Both the position numbers and the translations under genes were made by a program. The notes beneath the pieces were generated by a model. It was given only the letters and a program-made list of their open reading frames with translations. It ran no database searches and was not told the DNA's origin. 64,000 nucleotides of DNA. It comes from Entoloma clypeatum. Its lineage: Eukaryota; Basidiomycota; Agaricomycetes; Agaricales; Entolomataceae. The stretch is taken from assembly GCA_963565915.1 (NCBI GenBank), contig OY751492.1, positions 2,728,001-2,792,000 of the forward strand. The letters are read 5' to 3'. This document shows, piece by piece, positions 40,201-55,200 of this stretch (the first letter of the stretch is position 1; each line of letters begins with the position of its first letter).

Positions 40201-43200
40201 GGTTGATGACGATGTCGCGACTTCATCTTTTCCTCGACGAGTTCCAAGGTCTCCCTGACGCTGGTAGGTTCCAGAACGTCCAGCAAATCCACGTTCATGT
40301 TTTCGCCATGCATACGCAATATAGTAGCGATGATTTCCAGTGCCAGATCATCACGCCACGAGATCGGAACCAGGGTGAAGAGGAGACGATCTTCGATGGT
40401 TAGGCCCGCCCCACAAGTATCGATGAAGTTGCACCGTGGGAGGTAGTGGTTCGTCAGTATTGAGGTAAATCGGTAAATCGGCGGCAGCATAGCGATGTAT
40501 GTGTGGGCATCGAATATCGCCATGGTGGGGCTGTCGTGCGGTAAAACGCTAGCTATTGTCTTGAACGTCTCCCTATTTGGACCAATGCGAGCAAAAGGTA
40601 GGGGTGGAACAGTGAGATCGAGAGTGTTTCGCAGGAATTCCAAGTCGGCCTCTATCATAGTGGTTGTGAACCCTCCATTCTGTTTATCTTCATGAAGGCC
40701 ATAGCGACCTGCGCGACCTGCGATTTGTTTGGTTTGAGAAACCGATAATAATCGCTCTCCGCCACCGTCAAACTTGCGCACTGCTTCGAAAACAATGCGT
40801 TTTATCTTCCTGTATTGGCGGATTAAAACGCTATTGCTCTGAACCGCGAATTTAGAGATCGAGACCTACAGGTTAAGTCCCATGCCAATCGCGTCACTCC
40901 CAATGATAACGTCGTAACCACTGTCAGGGTCATTAAATAGAGCAGCTTGCTCGCTCCGGATCTCCGGAGGAAGACGCCCATAGACGACTGCACATCTCAT
41001 TGAAGTCTGACCTTCAATTCTTTGCTTGAGGGCGAAAATACTGGACCGGCTGAACGTAACGATACAATCCCCCTTCTGTACGAGGCTAAGGTCGCCATCT
41101 AGGCTTTCCCCCTCAACCCGGAGAGGAGTGAGCCGCTCGTATCTGTTGATAATGACCTCGTCGCCTGTTTCCTTTAAGAGTTCCTGCACAAGAGGGACTG
41201 CGCTCTCCTCGCCGCAAAGATGCAGCTCCTTGGCACGTAATCCTAGAACGGCCGAAGTCCACCCATTTCCACGCTCCGGGTTGCCAATCATTTGTATTTC
41301 GTCGATGACTGCCACGTCATATAGCTGCTTATATGATAACATCTCCACTGTGCAGCTTACAAGTCGCGCATCGAGATCGACGATCTTCTGCTCTTCACCA
41401 GTGATCATATTACACAACCGGGCGTATTTTGGGTTCCCAACCTTTCGAACCGCGGGTGCCGTGCCTCCGACGTCAAGGGCAGAGTTTGTATCTGGCTCAG
41501 CGCGTGGTGTGACTGCAGTCTCCTCCACACCGGCAGGGATGATCTGACCCAAGTTCAGACGCTCCCAAATCTCGTGTGCCAAAAGCCTCAACGGCCCGGC
41601 GTAAACACCAGTCTCGGCTGCCGCGAGGGCTCGCAGAGCATTGTGAGTCTTCCCACTGTTGGTGGGCCCGACATGCATAATGACCTTGCGATGCATACTG
41701 CGGGCCTCGGGATACTCGTCAGGAGGGTGGAAGCGGTTGGCAGCATAGCTTAAGCTTTGGATGTGCTCGACGGTCGCAGGAGATATCGTTGTTCGAAGGG
41801 TATCGGCCTGTAAAGGGTCGGATGCCCAAGTAAAGAGGATGGTGGAATAAATGATGTCTATGCTGCGGTAGTACCCGTCTTCTGAAAGGTCTTGGCTGAG
41901 CCGGATGAGATGATATTTCTCGAATGCTTCTGTGGTGGAGAGCTTTCCTAACTGGACTGCGTGCACGAAGGTCCGGAGAAGGGGAGTGATGTCGTCCTCG
42001 GGAATTCCAAAGGCCAAGAAACGTGAATGAAGGGCACGGTGCTCTGACCAGCGCTGCACATCCTGTTCGAAGAGTTCAACGACCTTGTCGGGAGCTATCC
42101 GCGAAGGTTGATTGGGGGGTTCTGGCCTCTTGGGCGAGGGGTTCCAGCGACGAAGTTGTGGTGAAAAATGACGCGATTTGAACGTGGATTTTCCATCCCC
42201 CTCGCTCGCCTGGAAACGAGGCGAATTTCGGGATGTCTGCGGCAAGCTCGCTTGGAACTTTTCAGGATGATGTCGAGGCTGGTCGGTAGACCGATCTCTT
42301 TTGTGAGAGTTAGTACGACGTGTATTGGAGGAAAGAGTGCTCCTATGGCGCTTGAAGACATTTTGTGGGATGGCGTCCGTCCATTTTTCTAGCTGAGAGC
42401 CAAAGAGAGAGAGCCGACATCTATAGCAGATGGAGAGCGATTGCATTCAAGAACATTGGGTGGGGACGGTGACGAAACGAATTTTTTGGGTGTTGTTTAC
42501 GTCTGCTTGCCAGTACAGACCACTGCTGTCGACGACTGCCATGTCGGCCGTCATTCCGTCCCGTCTCGCAGCCTTGACCCGTCTACGTTGCACCATATTC
42601 GAGACGTCATACAACCCTACCAGCATTCGCACAGGCGCAAAATACTTCCGCGCACGTCTTCGGGGACCTTCGATGGTCAAATATTATCCGCCTGAAATCC
42701 GTATTGCTACCCTGGCGCGGCAATATCCAGAGTTGGAGCTTGTTGATGAGGATGAGGAGCAGAGATTACAGGACGTCGAAGATAGGAAGAGGAGAGGGAA
42801 AGGGCCTCCCAAGAAGGCCAAAACGAAAGGTGTGTGCACTCCATGTCTATCTGACCTCAGACTTCTCAACGTTTTTCTTCCGATATACGTAGCTGACAGT
42901 AGACGAACTCAAAGAAAACGGTAGTCCATTCCTAGCTAGAATGTATTGCTTTTGCACATCTCGCAATACTCAGGTTACAAGGCTCCTCGGTCCCACTACA
43001 TGTTTCAACAGAAATGATAATCTCTTTGGCGATATACGACCCACGGACTGCTCCTGTTCTGTATCCACACACACGCACTACCGACGTATCACCCGCCGAC
43101 ATGCGGGCTGCACTCGTACACAGTTCCGATGCTCCCAAATACACTCTTCGGTCAGATCGCCTCTCATGTTTCCCTGCCTGCCTGTTTCAAAGCTATCAAT

Positions 43201-46200
43201 ACACTGCCGACACAACGTGCACTGCGCGGCCGCCTACCACGGCTATCTCAGCGCCTCACGCAGCTGACTCTCTCTGTCCGCCTTGCCGAAACGCGATCCT
43301 TGGTCTCCTTGATGGGTAGGCTTGTTTGGGAATCAGCGGCGCGGAGGGAGACTTACTAGTTGTTCTCGCAAGTGGGGTAATTGCTGCATGTTGCAGCAGG
43401 GGCAGAGGTGAGGGAGTCCAGCCCTTGTCCGTTGGGTCGGTGGTAACGTGTCTGTCATGTTTCTGGCCCATGTTGTGTTAGGCGCTGGGATTCGTATGGT
43501 TGCCATCACCTCTGCTCGTTGCGATACAGGCTCCTGTGAGAGGGCACACTCGTCCACGGCGTTCTGAAGAGACGGCGATGAATGCCAGTCCGTAACCGGA
43601 AACGGGTGGGAGATGCATCGAGCTGTCCTGATTGGCCTTGGCTGTCGATGCAAGAGGCAGGGACCGAGGCGGTAGTAATGGTGCGGTTGTGTTGGGAGAT
43701 CGCGATGTCACATCGGCTCAACAAAGTCGCTGTTGGACGGAATGTATTCATTAGAGCCGCTGGGCGCCCACGTCGCACCTCCTGCCTTTCCCCCGAATCC
43801 TGCAAGTTTGTACGACTGAAATGTTCAAACTACAGTTGATTCGATCTGATCACGTCCTCGTCCGTATTTGAAGTTCCCTGAATCTTCCTTAGTTACTCCG
43901 AGGTGAACTGAGCCGACGGATGTCCTGGCTCGTAGAGACTAGAACACAACATGGGACCCACATGGTAAGCAGAGACCTACAAATGATATTCACACGTACT
44001 ACAAGTTTCAGTTCAAACCTCGGAAGATGCTTTCATGTTTGACCGATGAGCGGCCCATAAGTTCGACAAGACCCTACCAGAGGGCCTTTTAAATAGCAAG
44101 TACTGAACCATCCTGTCCAACCCACAACCATAATGATCTGTCTTGCTAAACCTTCATCCCTACTACTGGTTCTGTGTTGCAGTGTTTTCGGATCGGCGAC
44201 TCGCCTTACAAACGAAGCTCGAAAAGCATCCGATTTTAAAGTCATCATCCTTGGCGGTGGCGTCGCTGGAGTTATAGCTGCACGGACACTTCATGAAAAT
44301 GGGATAAATGATTTCGTTATTGTTGAAGCACGAAACGAACTCGGCGGGCGTTTGAAGAGCATGAATTTTTCCGGAGTCACCCTCGAGCTTGGTGCTAATT
44401 GGGTTCAGGGCACTCAGACGGGCAATGGAACTGCCAATCCGATATTCAGCTTGGTCAAAAAACACAAAGTCAAGACCCAATTCAATGATTACACTTCCAG
44501 CATCAGTGGGATTTCTTGTTTTTTTTCATTCGTGGACAGTGGCTGATCAACCGATTTGAAGCAACCTACGATCAGAATGGGCCTGTCAATTTTTTAAATG
44601 CTTTCAATGCTTCCATCCAGGCATATACTAAACTGGCGGTCCTGGCTGGTATGTCCTCCCGTCCCAATTATGACTCACGAAAGCCCAACTTTTTTCTGTA
44701 GGCGGTCGAGTGCCGCGAAAACTTGTCGACGTATCGGCCAGAACTGCCTATGCTATGCTCGGAGCGAAACCTCGGGATGCACACGCCAAGGCGTCTGAAT
44801 ATTATCAGGTTCAACCTTATTCTTGCATGGTCCAATTCGGCTGACGATGCTGGCTATAGTTTGATTGGGAATATGCCCAAACCCCAGCGCAAACTTCTGC
44901 GATCGCCTCTTCCTGGGTCAGTAGAATGGAAATAAATGTTCTCGGAGGAACGACTGACCGTCCTTCCAGGCCAATAATTTCACTTATGATTCTGACCAGG
45001 GCGGCTTTTCTGATGAGAACCTCCTGGCCCTTGATCAACGAGGATTCAAGGCATTTATTCAAGAAGAAGCAAAGACATTCCTCGTTCCGCACCAAATTCG
45101 GCTCAATGCAACTGTTAAAACGGTTACCCGTTCTTCCGAAGGTGTCAGGGTCACCCTAAAGGATGGATCTTCAATTTCTGGGGATTTTGCCCTCTGTACC
45201 TTTAGCTTGGGGGTCCTCCAAAATGATGATGTCAAGTTTGAACCCGCCTTTCCAGGTATGTCCTCCTTGTCATCCATTTCTAAGCAAACTCCCAACCGAT
45301 AGCAGATTACAAGAAGGAAGCTGTCGCGAGCATGACTATGGCAACCTATACCAAAATCTTCCTCAAGTTCCCTAAAAAGTTCTGGTTCGATACAGAGGTC
45401 AGTTGATACGGGAAAATGTCCAATACAAGCTGATGAACATGTATCGTCGAAGTTTGGTCTTTATGCTGATCCCGAACGTGGCCGCTATCCGGTTTGGCAA
45501 AGTCTTGACCACAAGGACTTCCTTCCTGGGTCTGGCATCTTATTCGTAACAGTCACAGTACGTCTCATGAATGATTGCAAGTGGTCTTTCCCGTTCATTC
45601 CATCTACTTCAGGGCGATTATTCAGAGAGGGTCGAAGCCCTCTCTGACGAGCAGGTCAAGGGCGAAGTCTTGAGCGTCCTTCACTCGATGTATCCGAAAA
45701 CCACGATACCACCTCTCCTTGACTTCAAGTTCAATCGATGGTTCTCAGATCCCTTGTATCGTGGATCCTATTCAAATTGGCCTCCTTCCTTTTCCAAGGA
45801 GCACCATGATAATCTTCGAGTGAACCTCGGTCGATTGTATTTTGCGGGTGAGGCCACGAGCCAAAAATATTTCGGTATGCATGTCTTTGCTTCTTTCAGG
45901 ATGACGTCACTGATATTGTCTTGCAAATACAAGGTTTCCTGCATGGTGCCTATTTTGAAGGTGTAAATATTGCGAAAGATATGATACAATGCATCAAACT
46001 CGGCCAGTGCGGGGTATTAAAGTATGTCGCGGACGTCAAGAATGCAGATTCATATGGAATTGAGGACGTGCAAGACTAGGGCGAGAGACGCACTATGCAC
46101 CAACTACTTATGTCTTAACGATACCTAGAGTATGTCTAGAACAAACCGTATAGAGGAGGAGCTTCAAGCCTGAGTGAGAATGGTAGTGCGAAATGGTGCG

Positions 46201-49200
46201 AGATGTGCATGAACAATCCATTCTAGGAGTGGACTATCGTTTTATTTGACGTATATCGGAAGAAAAACATCGAGAGGTCTGAGGTGAAATAGACATGCCA
46301 AGAAGACCAAAATGAAAGGTGTGTGAACTCGGGGCCCTTTCCCTCCTCTTCCTATCTTCGACGCTAATCTCTGCTCCTCATTCTCATCGGCAAGCTCCAA
46401 CTCTGGATATTGCCGCGCCAAAGTATTTCAGGCGGATGATATCTGACCGTTGAAGGTTCCCGAAGTTGTGCGTGGAAGTATTTGACGCCTGTGCGAATGC
46501 TAGTACTTAGACGTCTCGTATATGGCGCAGCGTAGATGAGTCAAGGCTGCGAAATGTGAGCAATGGCGGTCGACATGGCGTCGTCAGTGGTATGTTCAAA
46601 TCTTCAGGCTTCAAGTAAGCGGCGGATCCTATTCAAATCTTTGACACTGGTGCAGCCACGAGAGGCAATCAACTGGTTACATTGTGGGGGAAGCATATAC
46701 ATACCAGGCCGATCTTTGGGTGATCAAATTATGAAAACTGGATGATTTACCAATTTAGAAAAGCACGCAACTGCAGTTTCTTCTCACTCAGGTAGCCATG
46801 AAACACCCACACGCGGACTCGGAGTGCTCTGACATTGGTTTAACAATAAACACGATGACCTCACGACCGAGAGGCATCTAAAAAAGAGACTAAAGCATAC
46901 CTTGACAAGACGAGAATGTGAGACTCAGCGGAACATATGGCAAACGCGATCAGAACTCGCCTGCCATCCGACCTCCATTTTTCTTTGCCCTTGTCAAGTT
47001 CCTCTGCAACCTCTTTATCAACTCCAACCACGACTGTCGCTTTATTCGTCCTCAGACTCAGTAGCGGGAATGACCCAGCGAGCGGGCCTGGAAGGAAAGC
47101 GTTACAAACGGCGATTGCCATGAATGTCTTTAGCGTCTTTACCAAGAGCTGAAGCAAATGGAGTCCAGGCGGGCCACAGGACATCGCCCGTGAGCCTATC
47201 ACTCTCATGAGCAAGGTGAAAGACCTGGTAGGGAGAATCCTACTTTCGATAACTGTGCAAGTACGGCTAAATTAAGGGTGCTCTTGATTAAAACACACCA
47301 CGTACTTGAGGTCTCCCTATCGCAGAAATTAATTACTGAGTTTTGTGCTCCTCGATACGAGGACAAAATGTCACCTTGAAGATAACAAGATCACTTCCTT
47401 TCAGCCCCTTGTATAGTTCAGGCGCATGCGTCTCCAGACGCCAGTAGGGCCATGGACCAGTCCAAAATTCTGCTAATGCGGCAGCCTTGCTATCACCGAG
47501 TGGGGTATCTAATGGGACAGAAAGGCTGAAAATGCCCCGATCTATGTAACTCTTCCAACGCGTGCATAACCGAGTAAGGTGTTCCAAGTTTGATTGAAAA
47601 TCTTTATCATTGAAATCTATGAGATGAGAGAAGAAAGCAGGATCCGATAAAGAGGTTATTGTCTTCTCAAAGTCTGGCGGCGTCACATCAGATACGAACC
47701 ACGGGATAAGTTTCGGACTATGTAATGAACAAAGTCAAAAGTTGGCATCCGAACGAAAAATCTGACTGCGCACTGAAAGACTACTTTGGAGATATAGGGC
47801 GTGTAAGTCACCAAGAAATCTGCCAGGACAAGATCTGTAAAAAGCTGAGAATTTGGATAAGCTCCCTGAGGCAAGATGAGGTAGCAAGAGCAAGCACCTC
47901 GAATCCCGCTAAGAATTCGATTAGCCATCCATGTTTGACTTGGTCGTAGCTACGTACCATTATCGAGAATAAAATCTGAACGGCCCCCTTTCAGACCACT
48001 GACATGGTGCCACAATGGACTTTGGTCATCTTTCAAGATGAAATGCTTTCTTGCCTCTTGTGCATCCTTTCCAACAGTTTGCAGACGCTCGATTTCGGAT
48101 GGAGCAAGATGAGTTAACAGAGATAAATCCTAGTCCCGATATGGTAGAAATGCGGTGAGGAAGAGATACCAGATCTCCGGACAGGGGGATCTACTGACAG
48201 TGGCATTTCCCCTGATGGCAATATTCATCGACACAAATTCAATGATTGGACGAAGAGAACTGTACCACAAACAAATTTGGACCATTTCTCTGAACAAAAT
48301 CTCAAGTTTCTCGCCATCCAAAAGGTTGGGCTCGATATCCAATTCATGCACACTACGCGCTATATCTGCATCGATGGAAACCAATGAAAAAAATATAATG
48401 GACAGGGGAAAACTGCAAGGCATACTGAGGATGGATTTTCCCGAATGGGAAAAGGTGGACATTTTTTGCTCGAAGAAGGGATCATGATCGCGCCAATGGA
48501 CCGTCGAGGCAAAGAAAGAGCGGAGGAGACGATATCTGCCGATGGATTCAGCAACTCTACAACCTTGATTGTGTATGAAACTACGCACAAATAGCATCTG
48601 CCTCACCGCTAAAGCACAAGTCTTTAGAGCAGATTCGAAGATGAAACGCACTCGGAATACAACCAAGGGGCCGTAAACCAAGTTCCTTTGCCCATGTCTG
48701 TAAGACGCTTCAGCTCCGCGTTGTATGCGTCCGCGAGCGGTTCGCCGTCTTCAGGGATGATTCTATGGGGCAATAACACATCGTTGGAAGGCGTTCGATG
48801 GTAAAAAGTTCGACAGGAATCACTCCAGCGCATGATCTCGCCCCATATGATACTTGAGCTTGCCGATCTTCTCAATGATGTTTTTGCTTTCCGCAAGTTT
48901 ATCCTTCAGGGTTTGTGTCTCCAGCCCGTTTGTCTGCGATTCCAGAGATAGGACATGACACGCTCTGTGAAGCTGGTCTACGATTCCGGTGATGATGATG
49001 GGCCACCGCCGAACGACGGTGTCATATCTTTGCAAAGATCAGTCACGAAGGACAAAATACGAAGCGTCGATATACAGACGCCATTCTACGTGTCAGGTCA
49101 GGGGATGGGCGTGGCATTGGTGGAAAGGACTGACCCATTATTGTCCGTAGGGTCGTCTGGGGGATATGGGGCTTCAAAGGACTCGGACATGAGTGGAGGA

Positions 49201-52200
49201 ACAGAAGAGCGTGACATCTTCCACTGTGTTCTCTGGAATCCCTCTGCCAGCCAACCCGCGACTTTTGGACGGCCCTCGCCTGTCTCCCCGTTCCACGATG
49301 TCTTTATCCTCCTCGCGGACGAGCGTCACTCTGCATCTCCAGCGTGTGATGTCCAGTCTTCAAAGCTCATCTTACATCTCCGAGACAGATTTTATCATCA
49401 GCTGCGAAAAAACAACCGCCTTGCTGCGTTTCTCTCATCCTCGTGATATCTCTCCAGCGCAACAAGTCCTGGTATGTGCTTGTGTCTGTCGCTGCATTGA
49501 GGCTGAACGACACGCTGCATTCTCCAGCTTGTGGATATTGCCGAGGTCCGTCTAGACACTTCTTTCATCAACCTCTTCTCTTAATTCTCAGAGCAGCAAG
49601 CAATGATCACCTTCATACTTCGACTCTTTCCACTCGTGTTTGCAGAAGTAACTTCACCAATGATGACGAAAATACCGGCAAGCCCGTTTGTCTTGAAAAT
49701 TCTTCTTCAAACTGTAGACGCACACATCTTCAACTCCGGAGACTTTATATTGCAACGTATGTGTGCTTATCGGCGTTGATACTATTTTTATATCCACCCC
49801 AGTTCGCATGGCAGCAATTTACCAGCTACTCCGAGATCATGACGACGTGGCCTTGCTGCTTTCATACTGTGATTCTCCTCATACTACACCTCCGCGGCAA
49901 CAACCAGATATGACCTTGGCAGGCCCCTTACCTCCTCTTGTTAGTCCGCCAATCTTGTCGCCGCAAATCAACTTTCAGGAGTCAAACTTGCCCGCCTCAC
50001 CATCCCAGCCATTTTCTACCCTCAGTTCGCCTTGCCCGAGTCACTCTTCTCTTATGGACATCAGTTCGTCGCCACCTGAAACAACTCAACTACGAACCCT
50101 CCAAGGCATGCTTCAACTCAGCAATACGAATGACATATTCGAATTAGTGTCCGAGCCACGTCTGTCATCGACAATCCAGGCCTTCTCCTCGCTCGTCATT
50201 TCATCTAGTGCTCCAAATCTCTGTGTGTCTTCGAGTACGTCGAACCGTATCCTGTCTTCTAGTGCCTCCGATCTTTCCTTCTGTCCTAATGACTTGAGCC
50301 TCTTTTTGACTCCTTCGAACTCTCAAGACCTGGACTTCATGACAGCACCACCAGATGACGATGGCGATTTGCCATATCCATCGGAAAGCAACCTGAACTT
50401 GATCACGGATATAGAAACCGGCGGCTTATCAGCGACCATCTTTGCTACGGCTTCCCAGGATGACATCTCGAGGATGCTCATGCAAACCCGGGAAGTCAAC
50501 ATGGTCCCCCCGCCCCCGCCGCATCTTCTTTGCAATTTCGCTTTCCCACAACAAGAGGACGCTTTTGCGAATCCAAGTTCGACCCTTGTATCCACTCAAC
50601 TCGCCCCTCAAGTCACCTTCAACATCAATGCGCCTACTCAGCCTGCCCCTTATTCAGGCATCATCACCGCACTCCCGGACGACGCGCTCTCAAAGCTTCT
50701 CTCACGACCAGAATCCTCCCCCTCGCCGCTTTTTAGCCCAGGCACAAGCTCTCTTTCCCCGATGACCAATCTCCAGCCAGGTGTCCCCGTGAACTCAATC
50801 ACCACACCCGACACCCTCAACTCTTGCCCCGCCAAAACCACTGTTAGTCCATCCTTCTTCTCCGACCACTCTGAGCTTTCCAACCAGCTATCGAGCCCGC
50901 TCTCATCGCCCTCACCCAGCCCACCTCCTCACTATCAGAAATCTCCCACCCGCGCCCCTCCGCCCTCCCAAAGCTCAAGGTACGCCAGCCGCCTCAGCAG
51001 CTCCTCTACGGCCCCCCGTGGCCCTGCAACGAACCTCGACGCGCCCCACTGTGCTTTGGTCCCTTCTCTGCGGTCGCCCAGCAAACGAAAACGTATCACA
51101 GTCGATGATCAGCTTCCGTCAGCGCATCCGGCCAAGGCCACGAGACAGCAGGAGGCGAAGAAACCTACCCTGGGCTCTGACCTTGTTCGTCACACAAGAA
51201 AGAAGCTCAAAACCAGCAATGGAGAAATGGAAGGTGATAAAGAAAATCAGATTGGGCCTGCCGAGGGGGTGAACTTGTGACGCTGTGCCCCCTGTATGAT
51301 ATCTTTGCTGTAGTGCCCAACGGATGGCGGGAAATCTCCGACTTTTTCGTATAACATGATGAAATGCGAATGGAAATGTATTGTCCAGGAGTAGCTTGAA
51401 AGCATATACAAAGATTTCTCTAGATTCAACCACCACCGACAATGCAGCTTTGGTCATGCGCGAAAGACTAACCACCATCTTTGGCGAGGAACACCTGATA
51501 CTGGGCCGGCGTATAGGTTGTCTAGACCAAAAAAAAAACATCAACGAAGGGTATTCCAACGAAACAAACGATGTGCCTGCGAAAACGCATGCATCTGCGC
51601 GATCTCCGCCTTCAATAGCTCGTTGACTGCAGGAACGTCGATCAGCAGAAGGTACATGATAGTATGGAAAACGAACCAAGTCGATGTCTCTTTAGCATCG
51701 TCAAGCCCTCAAATGCCTATTTGACCTCGACAGGTAGTAGATACCCAAGAACAGGTCAAGCGTTCGGTTAGAAAAGGAGAACAGAGCACCGCGACGCACA
51801 TCACTGACAAGCACGATAGAGTAGCTCTCTCCGCACCCACGAGACTGATCGTGGATCTCGAGATGGGCGACATTGAAAGCGTTGCGGATGACTGATTCGA
51901 GGACTTTCACGTTCACTGGCATGATTTGTGAATACCAGACGTTGCAGCGTTGGTGATCTGATAAGATGGGCTTCGTGTATCAATCGTGATATAGAAAAAA
52001 CAAACAATATGCCAAAGTGCGCTATGTACCATGCTGTGTAAATCCAACCCTATCCTCCATACAGGAATCATGCCATTGCAAGTTGTACTATGATACTGTA
52101 CTATGCAGTAACCCCAGGCATGATAGGCCAGTTCTCCAGGAACACGTATGTATCCTCCGTCGCAGGGTTGAGCTTGACAAGCTTGCCCAGACGTTCATCT

Positions 52201-55200
52201 GGTATGATCAGAGACTTGAAAACAGTCCAGAGTGACGTCACTTACAAAGGGGATCACTCTCCAATTTGTTGAAATGCTTGAGCGCCCAAGTGGTCCCTGC
52301 AGCCTGCTCATCCTTTCTACGTTGTCGTTGGTCATTCTAGGGGGGGGGGGGGGTGAGCACGAGGGGGACGCTTGTCTAATTCAAATGCTGACCTCAATCC
52401 TGCCCTTCTCCTTGCTGGCCTTTTCAAAATCACCCTCCCTGATGCCATCAGCAACGTCCTTCCACAACTTCCTCGTCTCAAACTCGCCCATGCTGCCATT
52501 TTCTCCACCACCAACAGCGGTGACTTCTACCTTGCGGGTCCCCGTCTCATCCGACACATCGTGGAAAAACTCTTCTCCATTCGGTGGCGCGCCTGCAGAG
52601 AGTGGTGAGTACGGGGACTAAAGGTGTGCAGACGAAGAGGAGTCGTTACCCTTGGTGTACTTGCTGTTGGTGTGCCAGGTACCCTCGATGACTTTCTCAG
52701 AAGAGGAACCGCCGTGTCCCGGTGCGGCAATGATGGTGGCCTTGAAGGAGTGTGATTTTCCGGAAAAGTAGCCCTTGCCCTTGTATTCGATTGTGGATAT
52801 GTGACCACCGCCGATGATGTGGGACGTCTCTGAAAGTTCAATGTATGGGGAACCATACCTGGATAAAAAGATGAAAAAAGGGTTATTGAGAGGGAAGAAG
52901 AAGCGGACCAAAGGCCATCGATGCGAAGACGAGGAAGGGTGATGAGGTATTCCTCCTTGTTGCCGTTGGGAAGAGATACGGTGAGGACGGCATGGCCGAT
53001 CTGCTTGACGATGATGGAACCACCTAAAACGAAAGTGGGTGGGTGAGGGGGGACGAAAAAGTGGGAATGATTACCACTGAAGCTGGTCTTCTGGGCATTG
53101 TGGCCAGCGAGACGGAGACCTTTGGATTTGTTCTCTATAACGTAGGCAGTGATGGGTGGATGGTGGGAGACCTGCTCGACAAGGAGGGTAGTCGGGCCTT
53201 GATTGGAGGAGTTCTTGGCGGGGGGCCAATATCCGTAAAAGAGTCTATTCCATATGGAGATGAGAACGAGGTTGCGAGAGTTACGAGAAGAAAACGTACT
53301 CGCCGAGAACGGGGTTGAGGGGTCTAGATGTGCACGAGACACGGATGAGTGAGTGGAACAAGAGGAGAGGAAGAGGACGGACTTTTTCTCGGAACCCATG
53401 CTCTCATTGCGAGAGGTATATTGGCCCTTTAGAGTGGACTGAAGTGTGTGTGAGGGATAGAGGGATGAGAAAACCAGGGAGATTGGACTTGCGATGAACC
53501 ATCTGAGGACGGCGAGGGCGCGTGAGTGGGGGTCGGGAGCATCTGCGATGGCGGCAAAGATGTCTGGATGTTCACACCAGTAAGCGGGGAACTCTGTGAG
53601 GGATACGGGGGAAAGAATGAAGGGCGGGGCCGTGAGGGAGGAGAGGTCGCCAGAAAAGGAGGCGATGCTGAGTAGAAGAAGTTCGAGAAGGGGTGGAGTG
53701 TTTAGTGTGATAGATGAACGTACGATTTAAGGAAGGAGGACCAAGAGCCGCGCTGAGCAGCTGGGACGGCCTGTAGAGGGGAGGGGGGGGGGGTGAGATG
53801 AGATGAGATTTTTTGTGGATGACCCCTCGCACTTACTTCGCCTACGCTTTCAGTCATCGTCGTAACTGGAAACTGGAAACTTCACTGCAACCGGCCTCAT
53901 CTAATCTCGCCGGCCGGTACATGCCGGTTTTTGCGTCTGTGCGCGGCCGAAAGGTTCACACGGTTGGAAGGTATACAACGTTCCCCCCCAGTGCCAGCCA
54001 GCCAGAGAGCCAAACTCTCTCAGCCAGCCAGCCTCAGCCAACCTTTACTCGACGCTTACCGCCCCCTATCCCCGTCCCTTCCCACAGATGTGAGTCTCTC
54101 TCTCCTCTCGTGTCTCACATAATCCTCCTCCCATCTACCCCCACTATCCTTCCCCCAATGTCGCAGGCGTCCTCCACGACGCTCACCGCGACCACCACGC
54201 GCGTTGTTTGTTTGGTCAAGTCGCGTCCCCCCTGTCTTTTCCTACACCCATCCTCCACTCCTCATACTCTTCGTATCGCCTTCTATGGCCTTCTGACCCC
54301 AATCCCCACGTCGATCTCCCTCTTCCGCACCTTCCTGCCCTTGTGCACTCATGCTAACCCCTTCGACACTCTAGATGCCTAAAGAATCCACCAAGCCCAA
54401 AGTAAGTCCAGGAATTTGATCCTTCTGCCGTCCTTAACACAACTTTTCTCTCCTGCTAGCGCAAAGCCGCCGAGCGTGCAGAAAAAGCCTCCTCCTCCTC
54501 CCGTGCCAAAGGCAAAAAGGACCCCAAGGCCCCGAAACGGGCCCTTTCCGCCTATATGTTCTTCTCCCAAGACTGGCGTGAGCGTATCAAGACAGAGAAC
54601 CCCGGCGCCGGTTTCGGCGAGGTCGGCAAGCTCCTTGGCGCAAAGTGGAAGGAGCTCGACGACGAAGAGAAAAAGGTCAGACCTTCCTACTCATCACTCG
54701 ACTCGCTCCATTCACTTCCCTCCCCCCCAGCCTTATATCGAACAAGCTGCTAAAGATAAAACACGCGCAGAAGAGGAAAAGGCTGCGTACGACGTATGTC
54801 CCTCTCTCCGTACCCTCGTGTGTGTATAGTTCTCATCCCATTCTAGGGTGGCAAAAAGGCCGCCGCAAGTGACGGTGACAAGGATGAAGACGAGGACGAC
54901 GAGTGATTCTCCTTAACGGCCCCACCACTCTCGCCTCTGTTCCATAGCCCTATTCTATCCCACGTTGTCCTCTCCCTTCCCTCCCTCACACATAATCAAC
55001 CGAGACTACGTGGTTTTCACATTTCGACATCCTCCGACATTCTATTATCCCCCCACAGCATCAAAGTTGTTGTGATCTTTTTCTGTCTTCCTCCCCCCTC
55101 TACTCCCATGTGTTTTTTCTGTACACATACTCAGCTGAAGTCCTTCACTGTCTTATATGGTACGATACTGATACGCATAAATTCTATTGAGTAGAGATAA